DNA of 64,000 bases from Allobosea sp. CS1GBMeth4 (GCF_900185715.1 NZ_FYAS01000015.1:35282-99281); one strand, 5' to 3'. Positions 44,216-53,745 are shown, counted from the stretch's first letter. The notes: a model not told the origin generated them from the sequence alone. A program made the numbers and translations.

Positions 44216-44524
44216 ATGGCGAAAGGCTACTGGATCGCCCGCGTCGACGTGCAGAACGAGGCGGAATACGCCACCTACCGCTCGCTCAACGCCATCGCCT
44301 TCGCCAAATATGGCGGCAGGTTCATCGTTCGCGGCGGCGAGTACAAGCTGGCGCGCGGCGAGGGCCGCAAGCACAACGTCGTCATCGAGTTCAAGGACAT
44401 CGAGACGGCGCGCGCCTGCTACGAATCGCCGGAATACCAGGCGGCGGTGCAGCATCTCGCCAAGGTCGGCCCGGTCGATCTCGTCATCATCGGCGGCTAT
44501 GACGGGGCGCAGCCGGGGGACTGA
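44216..44524 (+). CDS. DUF1330 family protein, copy 2
   Basis: 102 residues from the ATG at 44216; a GTG at 44210 overlaps the upstream stop. AKGYWIARVDVQNEAEYATY, RGGEYKLARGEGRKHNVVIEF and ACYESPEYQAAVQ are again DUF1330. The two adjacent copies probably come from tandem duplication and could form a heterodimer. Confidence 0.88.
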   Translation: MAKGYWIARVDVQNEAEYATYRSLNAIAFAKYGGRFIVRGGEYKLARGEGRKHNVVIEFKDIETARACYESPEYQAAVQHLAKVGPVDLVIIGGYDGAQPGD

Positions 44525-44544
44525 GCAACTGCTTCGGAATACGT

Positions 44545-44758
44545 CGTCTTTCCGAGGTGGCCCGCAGGGGCGAGCCCGGAACCCATGAACACTTGCCTTT
44601 GCCGTCATGGTCGGGCTTGTCCCGGCCATCCACGTCTTGATTGATCGAGTGCGGTGCTCAAGACGTGGATGCTCGCCACAGGGGCGAGCATGACGAACTG
44701 GAATGGCGCCGTGGTCATGGGTTCCGGGTTCTTCGCTGTGCGAAGCCCCGGAATGACG
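44545..44758. repeat. Dispersed palindromic repeat, family B, copy 3, split by a nested element
   Basis: The left half CGTCTTTCCGAGG ... AGCCCGGAACCCATGAACAC and the right half GTCATGGGTTCCGGGTT ... GAAGCCCCGGAATGACG are family B ends, but they are separated by the unrelated palindrome at 44603-44695. It lies between convergent genes. Confidence 0.75.
44603..44695. repeat. Nested palindromic repeat, family C
   Basis: Starts CGTCATGGTCGGGCTTGTCC and ends GGGGCGAGCATGACG. Inner arms CCATCCACGTCTTGA and CAAGACGTGGATG are inverted around a 20-base loop. It is embedded in a family B element and resembles family A ends (CGTCATG.TCGGGCTTG). Confidence 0.7.
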
Positions 44759-44771
44759 GCGTGAGCCCAGC

Positions 44772-45869
44772 TCAGCTCTCGAACAGCGTGCGGAACCGGC
44801 TCGGCTGCGAGCGCAGATATTGTTTCGGCGCCCTGACGCTGGCGCCGAGATGGGCGGCCGCATGCCAGGGCCAGCGCGGCTCGTAGAGGATGCCGCGCGC
44901 CAGCGCGATCATGTCGGCATCGCCGCCGGCGACGATCGCCTCGGCATGCTCGTAATCCGCGATCAGGCCGACGGCGATGGTCGGCAGACCCGTCGTCGCC
45001 CTCACGGCGCGGGCCAGGGGAACCTGGTAGCCCGGCGCCAGCGCGATCTTCTGGGCGGGCGAGATGCCGCCGCTCGAGACGTGGACGAAGCTGACGCCGC
45101 GCGCCTTCAGCGCCTGCGAGAAGGCGACGGTCTGTTCGATGTCCCAGCCGCCCTCGACCCAGTCGGTCCCGGAGACGCGCACGCCGACCGGGATCGCGGC
45201 CGGGACCGCTTCGCGCACCGCGTCGAAGACCTCGAGCGGGAAGCGCATCCGGTTCTCCAGCGAGCCGCCATAGATGTCGTCCCGCTGGTTCGCCAGCGGC
45301 GACAGGAACTGGTGCAGCAGGTAGCCATGGGCGCAATGGAGCTCGATCGCCTGCAGGCCGAGCCGGGCCGCCCGGCGCGCCGTCGCCACGAAGGCGCCGC
45401 GGATCCGGGCCAGTCCGGCGCTGTCGAGCGGCAGCGGCGGCCGGTCCTTGGCCTGCATCGGCAGGGCGGAGGGAGCGAGCGTCTGCCAGCCGCGGTCGTC
45501 GAGCGGGCGCTGGCCGCCGCCGCTCCAGGGCGAATAGACCGAGGCCTTGCGGCCGGCATGGCCGAGCTGGATGCCGATCGGCATGTCGGAATGGCGGCGA
45601 ATCGCTTCCAGCACGCGCGCCAGCGCCGCTTCGTTCGCATCGCTCCACAGCCCGAGATCGTCGGGGCTGATGCGCCCTTCCGGCTCGACCGCGGTCGCTT
45701 CCAGGATCAGCAGGCCCGCTCCCGACAGGGCGAGATTGCCGAGATGGATTAGGTGCCAGTCCGTCGCGGAGCCGTCCTCGGCCGAGTACTGGCACATCGG
45801 CGCGATGACGATGCGGTTGGCGAGCGCGAGGCCGCCGAGATCGAAGGGCTGGAAGAGCTGGCTCGGCAT
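44772..45869 (-). CDS. Old Yellow Enzyme-type NADH:flavin oxidoreductase (YqjM/XenA class)
   Basis: 365 residues. FMN and catalytic segments of the OYE TIM barrel: VIAPMCQYSAEDGSATDWH (about 20-38, with the Cys typical of the YqjM class), GIQLGHAGRKAS, ELHCAHGYLLHQFLSPLANQR (His-x-x-His-like, about 164-184) and ARGILYEPRWPWHAA. It reduces activated C=C bonds. Downstream of the AEC carrier by 40 bases on the same strand. Confidence 0.9.
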   Translation of the reverse strand: MPSQLFQPFDLGGLALANRIVIAPMCQYSAEDGSATDWHLIHLGNLALSGAGLLILEATAVEPEGRISPDDLGLWSDANEAALARVLEAIRRHSDMPIGIQLGHAGRKASVYSPWSGGGQRPLDDRGWQTLAPSALPMQAKDRPPLPLDSAGLARIRGAFVATARRAARLGLQAIELHCAHGYLLHQFLSPLANQRDDIYGGSLENRMRFPLEVFDAVREAVPAAIPVGVRVSGTDWVEGGWDIEQTVAFSQALKARGVSFVHVSSGGISPAQKIALAPGYQVPLARAVRATTGLPTIAVGLIADYEHAEAIVAGGDADMIALARGILYEPRWPWHAAAHLGASVRAPKQYLRSQPSRFRTLFES

Positions 45870-45909
45870 GACGGTCTCCTGCGGGCGGTTTCGGATGCGC
45901 GACGGCGGC

Positions 45910-46806
45910 TCAGGCCGGGGTCAGCCAGAGTGCCAGAGGGAAGGTGAGGGCCGCGGCGGCCGTCGAGATCACGATCGCGGCCGCGATCGGGCGGCTGCCG
46001 GTGTCGAAGCGTTCGGAGATGACGAAGACATTGGCCGCGATCGGCAGCGCCGCATAGAGCACGCCGGCTTGCACCCAGAACGGGTCGAGATGCAGGATCG
46101 GGCCGAGCACGATGAAGGTCAGCAGCGGGTGCAGGACGAGCTTTCCGGTGACCAGCGGCAGGACGCCTCGCAGAGGCGGCCTGCCCTGGCGGCTCCACTG
46201 GAAGGCGGCGATGCCCAGCGCGAACACGCCGACCGGCGCGGCCGATGCGCCGAGGAAGAGCAGGAAACGGTCGACCGGCTCCGGTAGCGCGGCCCCGCTC
46301 AGCGAGAGGGCGACGCCGGCCAGGATCGAGAGCATGAACGGGTTGACGATCGTGCCGCGGACGAGCCTGAGCGCGATCGAGAGCGGCGAGCCCTGGCCGC
46401 GCCCGGCCTCGATCAGGCCGATCGCGATCGGCGCCGCCGCCCTGTCGCCGAGGAAGGTGAGCATCAGCGGGATGCCGAGAAAGGCGAAATTGCCGCCGAC
46501 CAGCGCCTGGGCCCGCGACACGGCGGGCGCGAAGGGCAGGCCGAGCAGGCGCCGCTGCAGCAGGATGGCGAGGGTGAGGACCAGGACCCCGATCAGCGCG
46601 AGCGCCGCGAAGAAGACGCCGTTCCACAGCTCCACGATCGGCTGGCGCGACATCACCCGCAACACCATCGCCGGCGTCGCCACCATGAAGGCGAAGGTGT
46701 TGAGCACGCGCACCGCATCCGCCTGGAACAGGCCGCGCCAGCCGGTGAAGGCGCCGAGCGCGATCACGGCGAAGAAGGGCGTGCTGGTGGCGAGGAATTG
46801 CAGCAT
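45910..46806 (-). CDS. AEC family transporter
   Basis: 298 residues with about ten hydrophobic segments in two five-helix halves, the auxin efflux carrier/AEC plan: VIALGAFTGWRGLFQ, FAFMVATPAMVLRVM, GGNFAFLGIPLMLTFLGDRAAAPIAIG, VNPFMLSILAGVALSLSG, GKLVLHPLLTFIVLG. The G-x-P-L and N-x-F helix breaks are retained. Members export or import organic acids and malonate-type anions. Probably co-transcribed with the OYE gene. Confidence 0.85.
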   Translation of the reverse strand: MLQFLATSTPFFAVIALGAFTGWRGLFQADAVRVLNTFAFMVATPAMVLRVMSRQPIVELWNGVFFAALALIGVLVLTLAILLQRRLLGLPFAPAVSRAQALVGGNFAFLGIPLMLTFLGDRAAAPIAIGLIEAGRGQGSPLSIALRLVRGTIVNPFMLSILAGVALSLSGAALPEPVDRFLLFLGASAAPVGVFALGIAAFQWSRQGRPPLRGVLPLVTGKLVLHPLLTFIVLGPILHLDPFWVQAGVLYAALPIAANVFVISERFDTGSRPIAAAIVISTAAAALTFPLALWLTPA

Positions 46807-46910
46807 GGGCGGACCGATCGCCCGCGCGGCGGGCTGGCATCATCGCGCTAGCAGATTTTGCCGGCCATCACGGCTGCGGCAGACGCATGGGACCTGCGCT
46901 CGGGCGGCGT

Positions 46911-47912
46911 CTAATGCCGCTTCGCCTCGGCGGCGGCCGCTTTCGCGCCCCGGCTGCGCCAGGCCTTGAGCATCGGCCGGACGAGGACATGCATGCCGAC
47001 GAGGCAGAGGCCGCCGACGGCGAGGCCGGCCACCGCGGCGGCGGCCGCGGCGGTCAGCCATTCGAGCGTTCCGGACAGCGCCGGCCAGGCGCGTCCGGCC
47101 ACGATGGCGACCTCGTGGATGACATGCTCGATCCCGGCGAACCCGTAGGAGGCGAGGCCGTGGATGATGATGCCGCCGCCGACCCAGAGCATCGCCGCCG
47201 TGCCGACGGCGCTGAGCAGCTTGAGGAAGGGCGGCATGACGCGCACGAGGCCGAGGCCGAGCAGGCGGAACGGAGGAAAGCTCCGGCGCGCCAGGGCGAC
47301 GCCGGCGTCGTCGGCCTTCACGATCAGGGCGACGACGCCGTAGACCAGCGCGGTCATGCCGAGCCCGACCGCGGCCAGCACCACCGCCTGCATCCAGTAG
47401 GACGAGGCGGTGACGGTCGAGAGCGTGATCGCCATGATCTCGGCCGAGAGGATGAAGTCGGTCTTGATCGCGCCGGCGATCTTCTCCTCCTCGAGCTGCT
47501 TCGCATCGAGGGGGCCGCTGCCGTCCTCGCCGCCGGTCTCGTCGTGATGCGCATGCGGCACGACGAGTTCGTAGACCTTCTCGAAACCCTCGAAGCAGAG
47601 ATAGGCGCCGCCCGCCATCAGCAGCGGCGTGATCGCCCATGGCGCGACGAGGCTGAGCGCCAGTGCCGCCGGCAGCAGGAAGATGAGCTTGTTCCTGAGC
47701 GAGCCGAGCGCGATCTTCCAGATGATCGGCAGTTCGCGCTCCGCCGCGAAGCCGACGGCGTAGCGCGGCGTCACCGCGGCATCGTCGATGACGATGCCGG
47801 CCGCCTTGGCGCTGGCCTTGGTCGCCTGCGTTGCCGCGTCGTCGAGCGTGGCCGCCGCGACCTTGGCCAAGGCCGCGACATCGTCGAGAAGGGCGAACAG
47901 TCCCGAGCTCAT
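46911..47912 (-). CDS. DUF808 family membrane protein (YedI-like)
   Basis: 333 residues. SSGLFALLDDVAALAKVAAATLDD and GIVIDDAAVTPRYAVGF at the N-terminus are the DUF808 signature; about seven hydrophobic segments follow (LLMAGGAYLCFEGFEKVYE, AVVLAAVGLGMTALVYGVVALI). An E. coli homologue is YedI. A long Ala-rich helix lies near the C-terminus. Function unknown. Confidence 0.88.
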   Translation of the reverse strand: MSSGLFALLDDVAALAKVAAATLDDAATQATKASAKAAGIVIDDAAVTPRYAVGFAAERELPIIWKIALGSLRNKLIFLLPAALALSLVAPWAITPLLMAGGAYLCFEGFEKVYELVVPHAHHDETGGEDGSGPLDAKQLEEEKIAGAIKTDFILSAEIMAITLSTVTASSYWMQAVVLAAVGLGMTALVYGVVALIVKADDAGVALARRSFPPFRLLGLGLVRVMPPFLKLLSAVGTAAMLWVGGGIIIHGLASYGFAGIEHVIHEVAIVAGRAWPALSGTLEWLTAAAAAAVAGLAVGGLCLVGMHVLVRPMLKAWRSRGAKAAAAEAKRH

Positions 47913-48061
47913 GGCAGACTCCAGGCGCGGCCGCGGGCGGGCGGCGCGCGACCGACAAGCAGATCCGATCGGCCCCGATATGACAGCAGCGAGCGGCCGG
48001 CAGGCAAGCGGGAGCGGATGCGGGCTTGACTCCCGAGCGTTTTGGAGTCGCTTTTAGATCG

Positions 48062-48076
48062 GAACAAAAAGTGAAC
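48062..48076. promoter_or_regulatory. LexA box of the imuA-imuB-dnaE2 cassette
   Basis: GAACAAAAAGTGAAC is an exact GAAC-N7-GAAC site, ending seven bases before the imuA ATG. LexA control of this cassette is established in alphaproteobacteria. The box overlaps where a ribosome site would be; no clear Shine-Dalgarno is visible. Confidence 0.9.
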
Positions 48077-48083
48077 AATCCAG

Positions 48084-48902
48084 ATGACCGACACCTCCAC
48101 CCGCTCCCTGGCAGCCCTGCGGCAGAGCCTCGCTCTGGCGGGGCTGGCGCGCGGGCTCGCGCCGGTGGAGCGTGTCGCCTTCGGGGCGCCTTCGCTGGAC
48201 GCGCCGCTGGAGGGCGGCATCGCCCGCGCCGCCCTGCACGAGGTCTATGCGGCGGCCGGGGCCGATTGTCCGGCCGCGACCGGCTTCGCCGCGGCCCTGG
48301 CTCTGCGCGCCGCCGGGACGCGGCCTGTGCTCTGGGTGCGGCAGGATGTGCTCGATGCCGAGGCCGGCCGCCTGCATCCGCCGGGGCTGGCCGAGCTCGG
48401 GCTCGATCCGGCGCAGATCCTGCTGGTCCGGGTCAGGGACGGCGAGGGTGCGTTGCGGGCCGGTGTGGAAGCGGCGCGCTGCGCCGCGCTCGGGGCGGCG
48501 CTGATCGAGCCCTGGGGCGAGCCGCGCCAGTTCGACCTGACCGCCAGCCGCCGCCTCGCCCTGGCGGCGGAGGCCTCCGGCGTCCTGACCCTGCTGCTGC
48601 GGGTGGCGGCTGAGCCGCAGCCCAGCGCCGCCAGCACGCGCTGGCAGGTGCGTGCCCTGCCGTCCCGGGCGCGCGAGGCGGAGGCACCGGGGGATCCGGC
48701 CTTCGGATTGCGGCTGCTGCGCCATCGCGGCGGCCTCGGTGAGCGTGAGTGGCGTGTGGAGTGGAGCCGTGACGAGCGATGTTTCCGGGACAGGATCGGG
48801 AGAGAAGGAGGCAGGAGAGATGCAGCGCCGCTATCTCGCCCTCTGGTTTCCCTATCTGGCGAGCGAGCGCCTGCGTCGGCGGGGGTCCGCCGGGCCGGAT
48901 GA
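48084..48902 (+). CDS. imuA: ImuA, SOS mutagenesis accessory protein (RecA-like)
   Basis: 272 residues. ImuA/SulA-like RecA-fold: VERVAFGAPSLDAPLEGGIARAALHEVYAA, VLWVRQDVLDAEAGRLHPPG, RCAALGAALIEPWGEPRQFDLTASRRL. No functional Walker A, as expected for ImuA. It works with ImuB and DnaE2 in damage-induced mutagenesis. Its last 83 bases overlap the start of imuB in another frame. Confidence 0.88.
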   Translation: MTDTSTRSLAALRQSLALAGLARGLAPVERVAFGAPSLDAPLEGGIARAALHEVYAAAGADCPAATGFAAALALRAAGTRPVLWVRQDVLDAEAGRLHPPGLAELGLDPAQILLVRVRDGEGALRAGVEAARCAALGAALIEPWGEPRQFDLTASRRLALAAEASGVLTLLLRVAAEPQPSAASTRWQVRALPSRAREAEAPGDPAFGLRLLRHRGGLGEREWRVEWSRDERCFRDRIGREGGRRDAAPLSRPLVSLSGERAPASAGVRRAG

Positions 48903-50358
48903 GCGCCCGCTCGTTCTGGTCGAGAAGGATCGGGGCGCGCTGCGCCTCGCCGATTGCGACAGGCGCGCCGTCGCGCTCGGCCTGACGCGGGGGCTGACCC
49001 TGGCCGATGCGCGCGCCCGCATCCCGGAACTGACGGTGGTCGAGGCCGACCCGGCCGCCGACCAGCGCCTGGTCGAATGGCTCGCCGCGCTCTGCGACCG
49101 CTTCACCCCCCTGGTCGCGCTCGATCCGCCGCATGGGCTCGTGCTCGACATCACCGGCTGCGCCCATCTCTTCGGTGGCGAGGCGGCGCTGCGCCAGCGG
49201 GTCGGCCGGAGCATGCACTGGCTGGGGCTGACCCTGCGCGCCAGCATCGCCGGCACGCCCCAGGCGGCCCGCGCCCTCTGCCGCTTCGGCGATTGCGCCA
49301 TCTCGCTGCCGGGCGAGGATGAGGAACGGACGTTGCCGCTGCCGGCCGCGGCGCTGGAGGCGTCCCCCGAGACGGTGCTCGCCCTGGCGCGCGCCGGGCT
49401 GAAGACGCTGGGCGATCTCGCCGGCCGCCCCTCGCACACGCTCTCCGCCCGCTTCGGCGAGGCGCTCGTCACCAGACTGCGCCGCATCCTCGGCCATGAG
49501 GACGCCCGCATCACGCCGTTGCGGCCGCCGCCCGATTGCGTGGTCGAGCGGCATTTCCCCGATCCGCTGCAGGATACCGACGGACTCGAGGAGATCGTCA
49601 CCCGCCTGCTCGGCGAGGCCGGGCGCCTGCTCGAGGCGCGCGGCGAGGGCGGGCGCGCCTTCGAGCTCAGCTTCTTCCGCAGCGACGGCGCGGTGCGAAG
49701 GCTGGTCCTGGAGACCGGCCGGCCCTCGCGCGACGCCGGTGCGATCCTGCGACTCTACCGCGAGCGCATCGACAGCCTGGCCGATCCGCTCGACCCCGGC
49801 TTCGGCTTCGATGCGATCCGGCTTGGCGTGGCGGTCTGCGAGCCGCTCGGCACGCCGCAGGCGAGCCTCGACGGGCGCGCCGTCGAGGAGGAGGCTGTGG
49901 CCGATCTGGTCGACCGGCTGGTCGCCCGCTTCGGCCGCGAGCGCGTGCTGCGCTTCGTCGCGCGGGACAGCCACCGCCCCGAGCGCGAAGCGGCGCTGGT
50001 TCCGGCCGCAGCCGGCCGAGCGGACGCGGCGCCGTCCTGGCCCGTCGCCGAGCCGGACGAGCCGCCGTCCCGCCCGCTCCAGCTCTTCGAGCCGCCGCAG
50101 CCGGTCGAGACCCTGGCCGAGGTGCCGGACGGGCCGCCCCTGCGCTTCCGCTGGCGCCGCGTGCTGCACGAGATCGCCCGGGCCGAGGGGCCGGAGCGGA
50201 TCGCGCCGGACTGGTGGCGCGACGGGCCGGTGGAACATACGCGCGACTATTACCGCGTCGAGGATGCGCAGGGCCGCCGCTTCTGGCTGTTCCGCGCCGG
50301 CCTCTATGGCCGCGAGACGACGGCGCCGCGCTGGTATCTGCACGGGCTGTTCGCATGA
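48820..50358 (+). CDS. imuB: ImuB, Y-family polymerase homologue without catalytic residues
   Basis: 512 residues from the ATG at 48820, GGAGAG upstream. The Y-polymerase fold is recognisable (LALWFPYLASERL, DITGCAHLFGGEAALRQRV, TLGDLAGRPSHTLSARFGEAL helix-hairpin-helix), but the catalytic acidic motifs are replaced: FPYL where DMDxFFA would be and GCAHLFG for SxDExxxD. A clamp-binding LQLFEPP is near residue 420. ImuB thus acts as a bridge between the clamp and DnaE2. Confidence 0.9.
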   Translation: MQRRYLALWFPYLASERLRRRGSAGPDERPLVLVEKDRGALRLADCDRRAVALGLTRGLTLADARARIPELTVVEADPAADQRLVEWLAALCDRFTPLVALDPPHGLVLDITGCAHLFGGEAALRQRVGRSMHWLGLTLRASIAGTPQAARALCRFGDCAISLPGEDEERTLPLPAAALEASPETVLALARAGLKTLGDLAGRPSHTLSARFGEALVTRLRRILGHEDARITPLRPPPDCVVERHFPDPLQDTDGLEEIVTRLLGEAGRLLEARGEGGRAFELSFFRSDGAVRRLVLETGRPSRDAGAILRLYRERIDSLADPLDPGFGFDAIRLGVAVCEPLGTPQASLDGRAVEEEAVADLVDRLVARFGRERVLRFVARDSHRPEREAALVPAAAGRADAAPSWPVAEPDEPPSRPLQLFEPPQPVETLAEVPDGPPLRFRWRRVLHEIARAEGPERIAPDWWRDGPVEHTRDYYRVEDAQGRRFWLFRAGLYGRETTAPRWYLHGLFA

Positions 50359-53300
50359 CGCCTTTCGCCGAACCGGTCGCCGCGACGAACTTCTCCTTCC
50401 TGCGCGGCGCCTCGCCCGGGCCGAACCTGGTGATGACCGCGCTGCTGCTCGGCCAGACCGGCCTCGGCATCGCCGACCGCAACACCGTCGCCGGCGTGGT
50501 GCGGGCCTGGAGCGCGCTGCGTGACCTGCGCGAGGAGGGGCTGCCCTCGCCGGAGAAGGTCCGCGAGGGTGGCGGCCCCGGCGAATATGTCTGGGTCGAG
50601 AACCCGGCCTTCGCCGAACTGCCCTTCACCGCGCCCCGGCTTCAGGCGATGGCGCGGGCCTTCAAGCTGGTCACCGGCAGCCGCCTCGTCTTCTCCGACG
50701 GCACGCCCGACATCGTCGCCTATCCCGCCAATCGCGCCGGCTGGGGCCGGCTCTGCCGCCTGCTGACATCGGGCAATCTGCGCGGGGCCAAGGGCGAGTG
50801 CATCCTCACCTTCGACGATCTCCTGAGCGATGCTCGCGATCTCCTGCTGATCGTCATGCCGGAGCGCCGGCTCGACGGCCTCTGCGACATTCTCGTCCGG
50901 CTCGATGCCGCGGCGCCCGGCGCGGTCTGGCTCGCCGCCACCATGGCGCGCCGCGGCGACGATCGCCGCCGCCTCGCCCGGCTGAAGAGCATCGCGGCGC
51001 CGACCCGCACCCCGCTGATCGCCACCAACGACGTGCTCTACGACGCGCCGGAGCAGCGCGACCTGCAGGACCTGCTGACCTGCATCCGCGAGGGTACGAC
51101 GATCGACAAGGCCGGCCGCCTGCTCGAGGCCAATGCCGAGCGCCATCTCAAGGCGTCGCAGGAGATGGCCCGGCTCTTCAGGGAGGCGCCGGAAGCGCTC
51201 GAGGAGACGCAGCATCTCTTCAGCCGGATCGACTTCGATCTGGGCGAATTGAAATACGAATATCCTGACGAGCCGGTCCCGCCCGGCTGGACGCCGCAAG
51301 GCTGGCTGGAGGAGTTGGTGCGCCGGCGCCTGCCGATGCGCTATCCCGACGGCATCCCAGGGAAGGTCCAGAAGCAGGTCGACGCCGAACTGAGCTTGAT
51401 CGGCAAGCTCGATTACGCCCGCTATTTCCTGACCATCCGCCAGATCGTCGAGTTCGCCGAAAGCGAAGGCATCCTCTGCCAGGGGCGGGGCTCGGCCGCC
51501 AATTCGGCCGTCTGCTACGCGCTCGGCATCACCGCCGTCGATCCGGACGAGCACACGCTGCTCTTCGCCCGCTTCATCTCGGAAGAACGACGCGAACCGC
51601 CTGATATCGACGTCGACTTCGAGCATGAGCGGCGCGAGGAGGTGATTCAGTGGATCTACAGGCAATATGGCCGTGAGCGTGCCGGCATTGCCGCGACCGT
51701 GATCCATTACAGGCCGCGCAGCGCCATGCGCGAGGCCGGCAAGGCGCTGGGGCTGACCGAGGACGTCACCGCCCGTCTCGCCTCGACGCAATGGGGCAGC
51801 TGGGGCTCCGACATCACCCGCAGCCAGATCCGCCAGGCGGGGCTCGACCCCGACAATCCGGTGATCGCGCAGGCCGTGCGCTTCGCCGTGCGCCTGCTCG
51901 GCTTTCCGCGTCACCTGTCGCAGCATGTCGGTGGCTTCGTGCTGATGCGCGGCCGCCTCGACGAGACGGTGCCGATCGGCAACGCCGCGATGAAGGATCG
52001 CACCTTCATCGAATGGGACCGCGACGACATCGATGCGCTCGGCCTGATGAAGGTCGACGTGCTCGCCCTCGGCATGCTGACCTGCATCCGCAAGGCCTTC
52101 GACCTGCTGCGTGACTGGGAGGGCATCGACCTCGGCCTGGCCGAGGTCCCGCAGGACGATGCCGAGACCTACGCCATGCTCCAGCGCGGGGAATCGCTCG
52201 GCGTCTTCCAGGTCGAGAGCCGGGCGCAGATGAACATGCTGCCGCGGCTGAAGCCGAAGGAATTCTACGATCTCGTCATCCAGGTCGCGATCGTCCGTCC
52301 CGGGCCGATCCAGGGCGACATGGTCCACCCTTATCTGCGGCGTCGCTCCGGAATCGAGGAGGTCGACTATCCCTCGCCCTCGCCGGATCATGGCGAAGCG
52401 GACGAGCTCTATCAGGTCCTGCACCGCACGCTCGGCGTGCCGCTCTTTCAGGAGCAGGCGATGCAGCTCGCCATGACGGCGGCGAAGTTCAGCGACCCCG
52501 AGGCCAACGGCCTGCGCCGCGCCATGGCAACCTTCCGCAATGTCGGCACGATCGGCCAATACGAAGCGATGATGGTCGAGCGCATGGTCGCGCGCGGCTA
52601 TGAGCGCGGCTTCGCCCAGCGCTGCTTCGAGCAGATCAAGGGCTTCGGCAGCTATGGCTTCCCCGAGAGCCATGCCGCCTCCTTCGCCAAGCTGGTCTAT
52701 GTCTCCTCCTGGCTGAAATGCCATCACCCGGCGATCTTCGCCGCGGCGCTCCTGAATTCGCAGCCCATGGGCTTCTACGCCCCGGCCCAGATCGTCCGGG
52801 AGGCGCAGGAGACCGGCGGCGTCGAGCCGCGGCCGGTCGACGTCAATTCCAGCGCCTGGGACAACCTCTTGGAGGCGGGAAGGCCGGGCTGGAAAAGCCC
52901 CTGGGCTCTGCGCCTCGGCCTGCGCCAGCTCGACGGCTTCAAGGAGGATTGGGCGAAACGTCTCGTTGCCGAGCGCGGTGGGGGCTATCGCGATGTCGAG
53001 GAACTCGCCCGCCGCGCCCGCCTGCCGGCCCGCGCCATGCGCCTGCTCGCCGATGCCGACGCCTTCCGCTCGCTCGGGCTCGACCGGCGCGAGGCGCTCT
53101 GGGCGGTGCGCCGCCTGCCGGATGACGAGGCGCTGCCGCTGTTCGAGGCGGCGCAGGCGCGTGAGCTCGGAGCCGAGCGGGCGATGGCGCTGCCGTCGAT
53201 GCCGCTCGCCGAGCATGTCGTCGCCGACTACCAGACGGCGCGGCTCTCGTTGAAGGGCCACCCGATGGGTCTGCTGCGCGCCCGCTTCGCCCGCGAGCGC

Positions 53301-53717
53301 GTCGCCAGCTGCGCGCAGATTTCGGCGACGCGTGACGGCACATGGGCCAGCGTCGCCGGCGTCGTGCTGGTGCGCCAGCGCCCCGGCAAGGGCAATGCCA
53401 TCTTCATCACGCTGGAGGACGAGACGGGCATCACCAATGTCGTGCTCTGGGCCCGCGATTTCGAGCGCTTCCGCCGCGAGGTCATGGCGGCGCGGCTGCT
53501 CCTGGTCGAGGGCAGGGTGCAGAAGAGCCCGGAGGGCGTCGTCCACCTGATGGGCAAGCGCGTCGTCGACCGCTCGGCCGAATTGCTCGGCCTGTCCGAT
53601 ACGCATCGCGCCGAGATCGTGCTGACCCGCGCCGACGAGTTCCAGCATCCGCAGATCCCGCGGGCGCGCCACCCGCGCAATGTCCGGATCCTGCCGAAAT
53701 CGCGCGATTTCCACTGA
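50355..53717 (+). CDS. dnaE2: Error-prone DNA polymerase DnaE2
   Basis: 1,120 residues from the ATG at 50355, overlapping imuB by ATGA. N-terminal PHP domain (TNFSFLRGASPG), C-family palm with catalytic Asp in PDIDVDFEHERREEVIQWIY (about 416-435), GRGSAANSAVCYALGIT, the finger and clamp regions, and a terminal OB fold (ETGITNVVLWARDFERF). It has no tau-binding C-terminal region of DnaE1. It performs damage-induced, error-prone synthesis with ImuA-ImuB. Confidence 0.94.
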   Translation: MTPFAEPVAATNFSFLRGASPGPNLVMTALLLGQTGLGIADRNTVAGVVRAWSALRDLREEGLPSPEKVREGGGPGEYVWVENPAFAELPFTAPRLQAMARAFKLVTGSRLVFSDGTPDIVAYPANRAGWGRLCRLLTSGNLRGAKGECILTFDDLLSDARDLLLIVMPERRLDGLCDILVRLDAAAPGAVWLAATMARRGDDRRRLARLKSIAAPTRTPLIATNDVLYDAPEQRDLQDLLTCIREGTTIDKAGRLLEANAERHLKASQEMARLFREAPEALEETQHLFSRIDFDLGELKYEYPDEPVPPGWTPQGWLEELVRRRLPMRYPDGIPGKVQKQVDAELSLIGKLDYARYFLTIRQIVEFAESEGILCQGRGSAANSAVCYALGITAVDPDEHTLLFARFISEERREPPDIDVDFEHERREEVIQWIYRQYGRERAGIAATVIHYRPRSAMREAGKALGLTEDVTARLASTQWGSWGSDITRSQIRQAGLDPDNPVIAQAVRFAVRLLGFPRHLSQHVGGFVLMRGRLDETVPIGNAAMKDRTFIEWDRDDIDALGLMKVDVLALGMLTCIRKAFDLLRDWEGIDLGLAEVPQDDAETYAMLQRGESLGVFQVESRAQMNMLPRLKPKEFYDLVIQVAIVRPGPIQGDMVHPYLRRRSGIEEVDYPSPSPDHGEADELYQVLHRTLGVPLFQEQAMQLAMTAAKFSDPEANGLRRAMATFRNVGTIGQYEAMMVERMVARGYERGFAQRCFEQIKGFGSYGFPESHAASFAKLVYVSSWLKCHHPAIFAAALLNSQPMGFYAPAQIVREAQETGGVEPRPVDVNSSAWDNLLEAGRPGWKSPWALRLGLRQLDGFKEDWAKRLVAERGGGYRDVEELARRARLPARAMRLLADADAFRSLGLDRREALWAVRRLPDDEALPLFEAAQARELGAERAMALPSMPLAEHVVADYQTARLSLKGHPMGLLRARFARERVASCAQISATRDGTWASVAGVVLVRQRPGKGNAIFITLEDETGITNVVLWARDFERFRREVMAARLLLVEGRVQKSPEGVVHLMGKRVVDRSAELLGLSDTHRAEIVLTRADEFQHPQIPRARHPRNVRILPKSRDFH

Positions 53718-53745
53718 GGCTGTGGCTCGAACGATTTCGGCTAGG

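Noticed and set aside
50304..53714. 1,136-codon minus-strand frame opposite dnaE2
   Set aside because: Shadow of dnaE2; Asp/Arg/His-biased sequence without domains.
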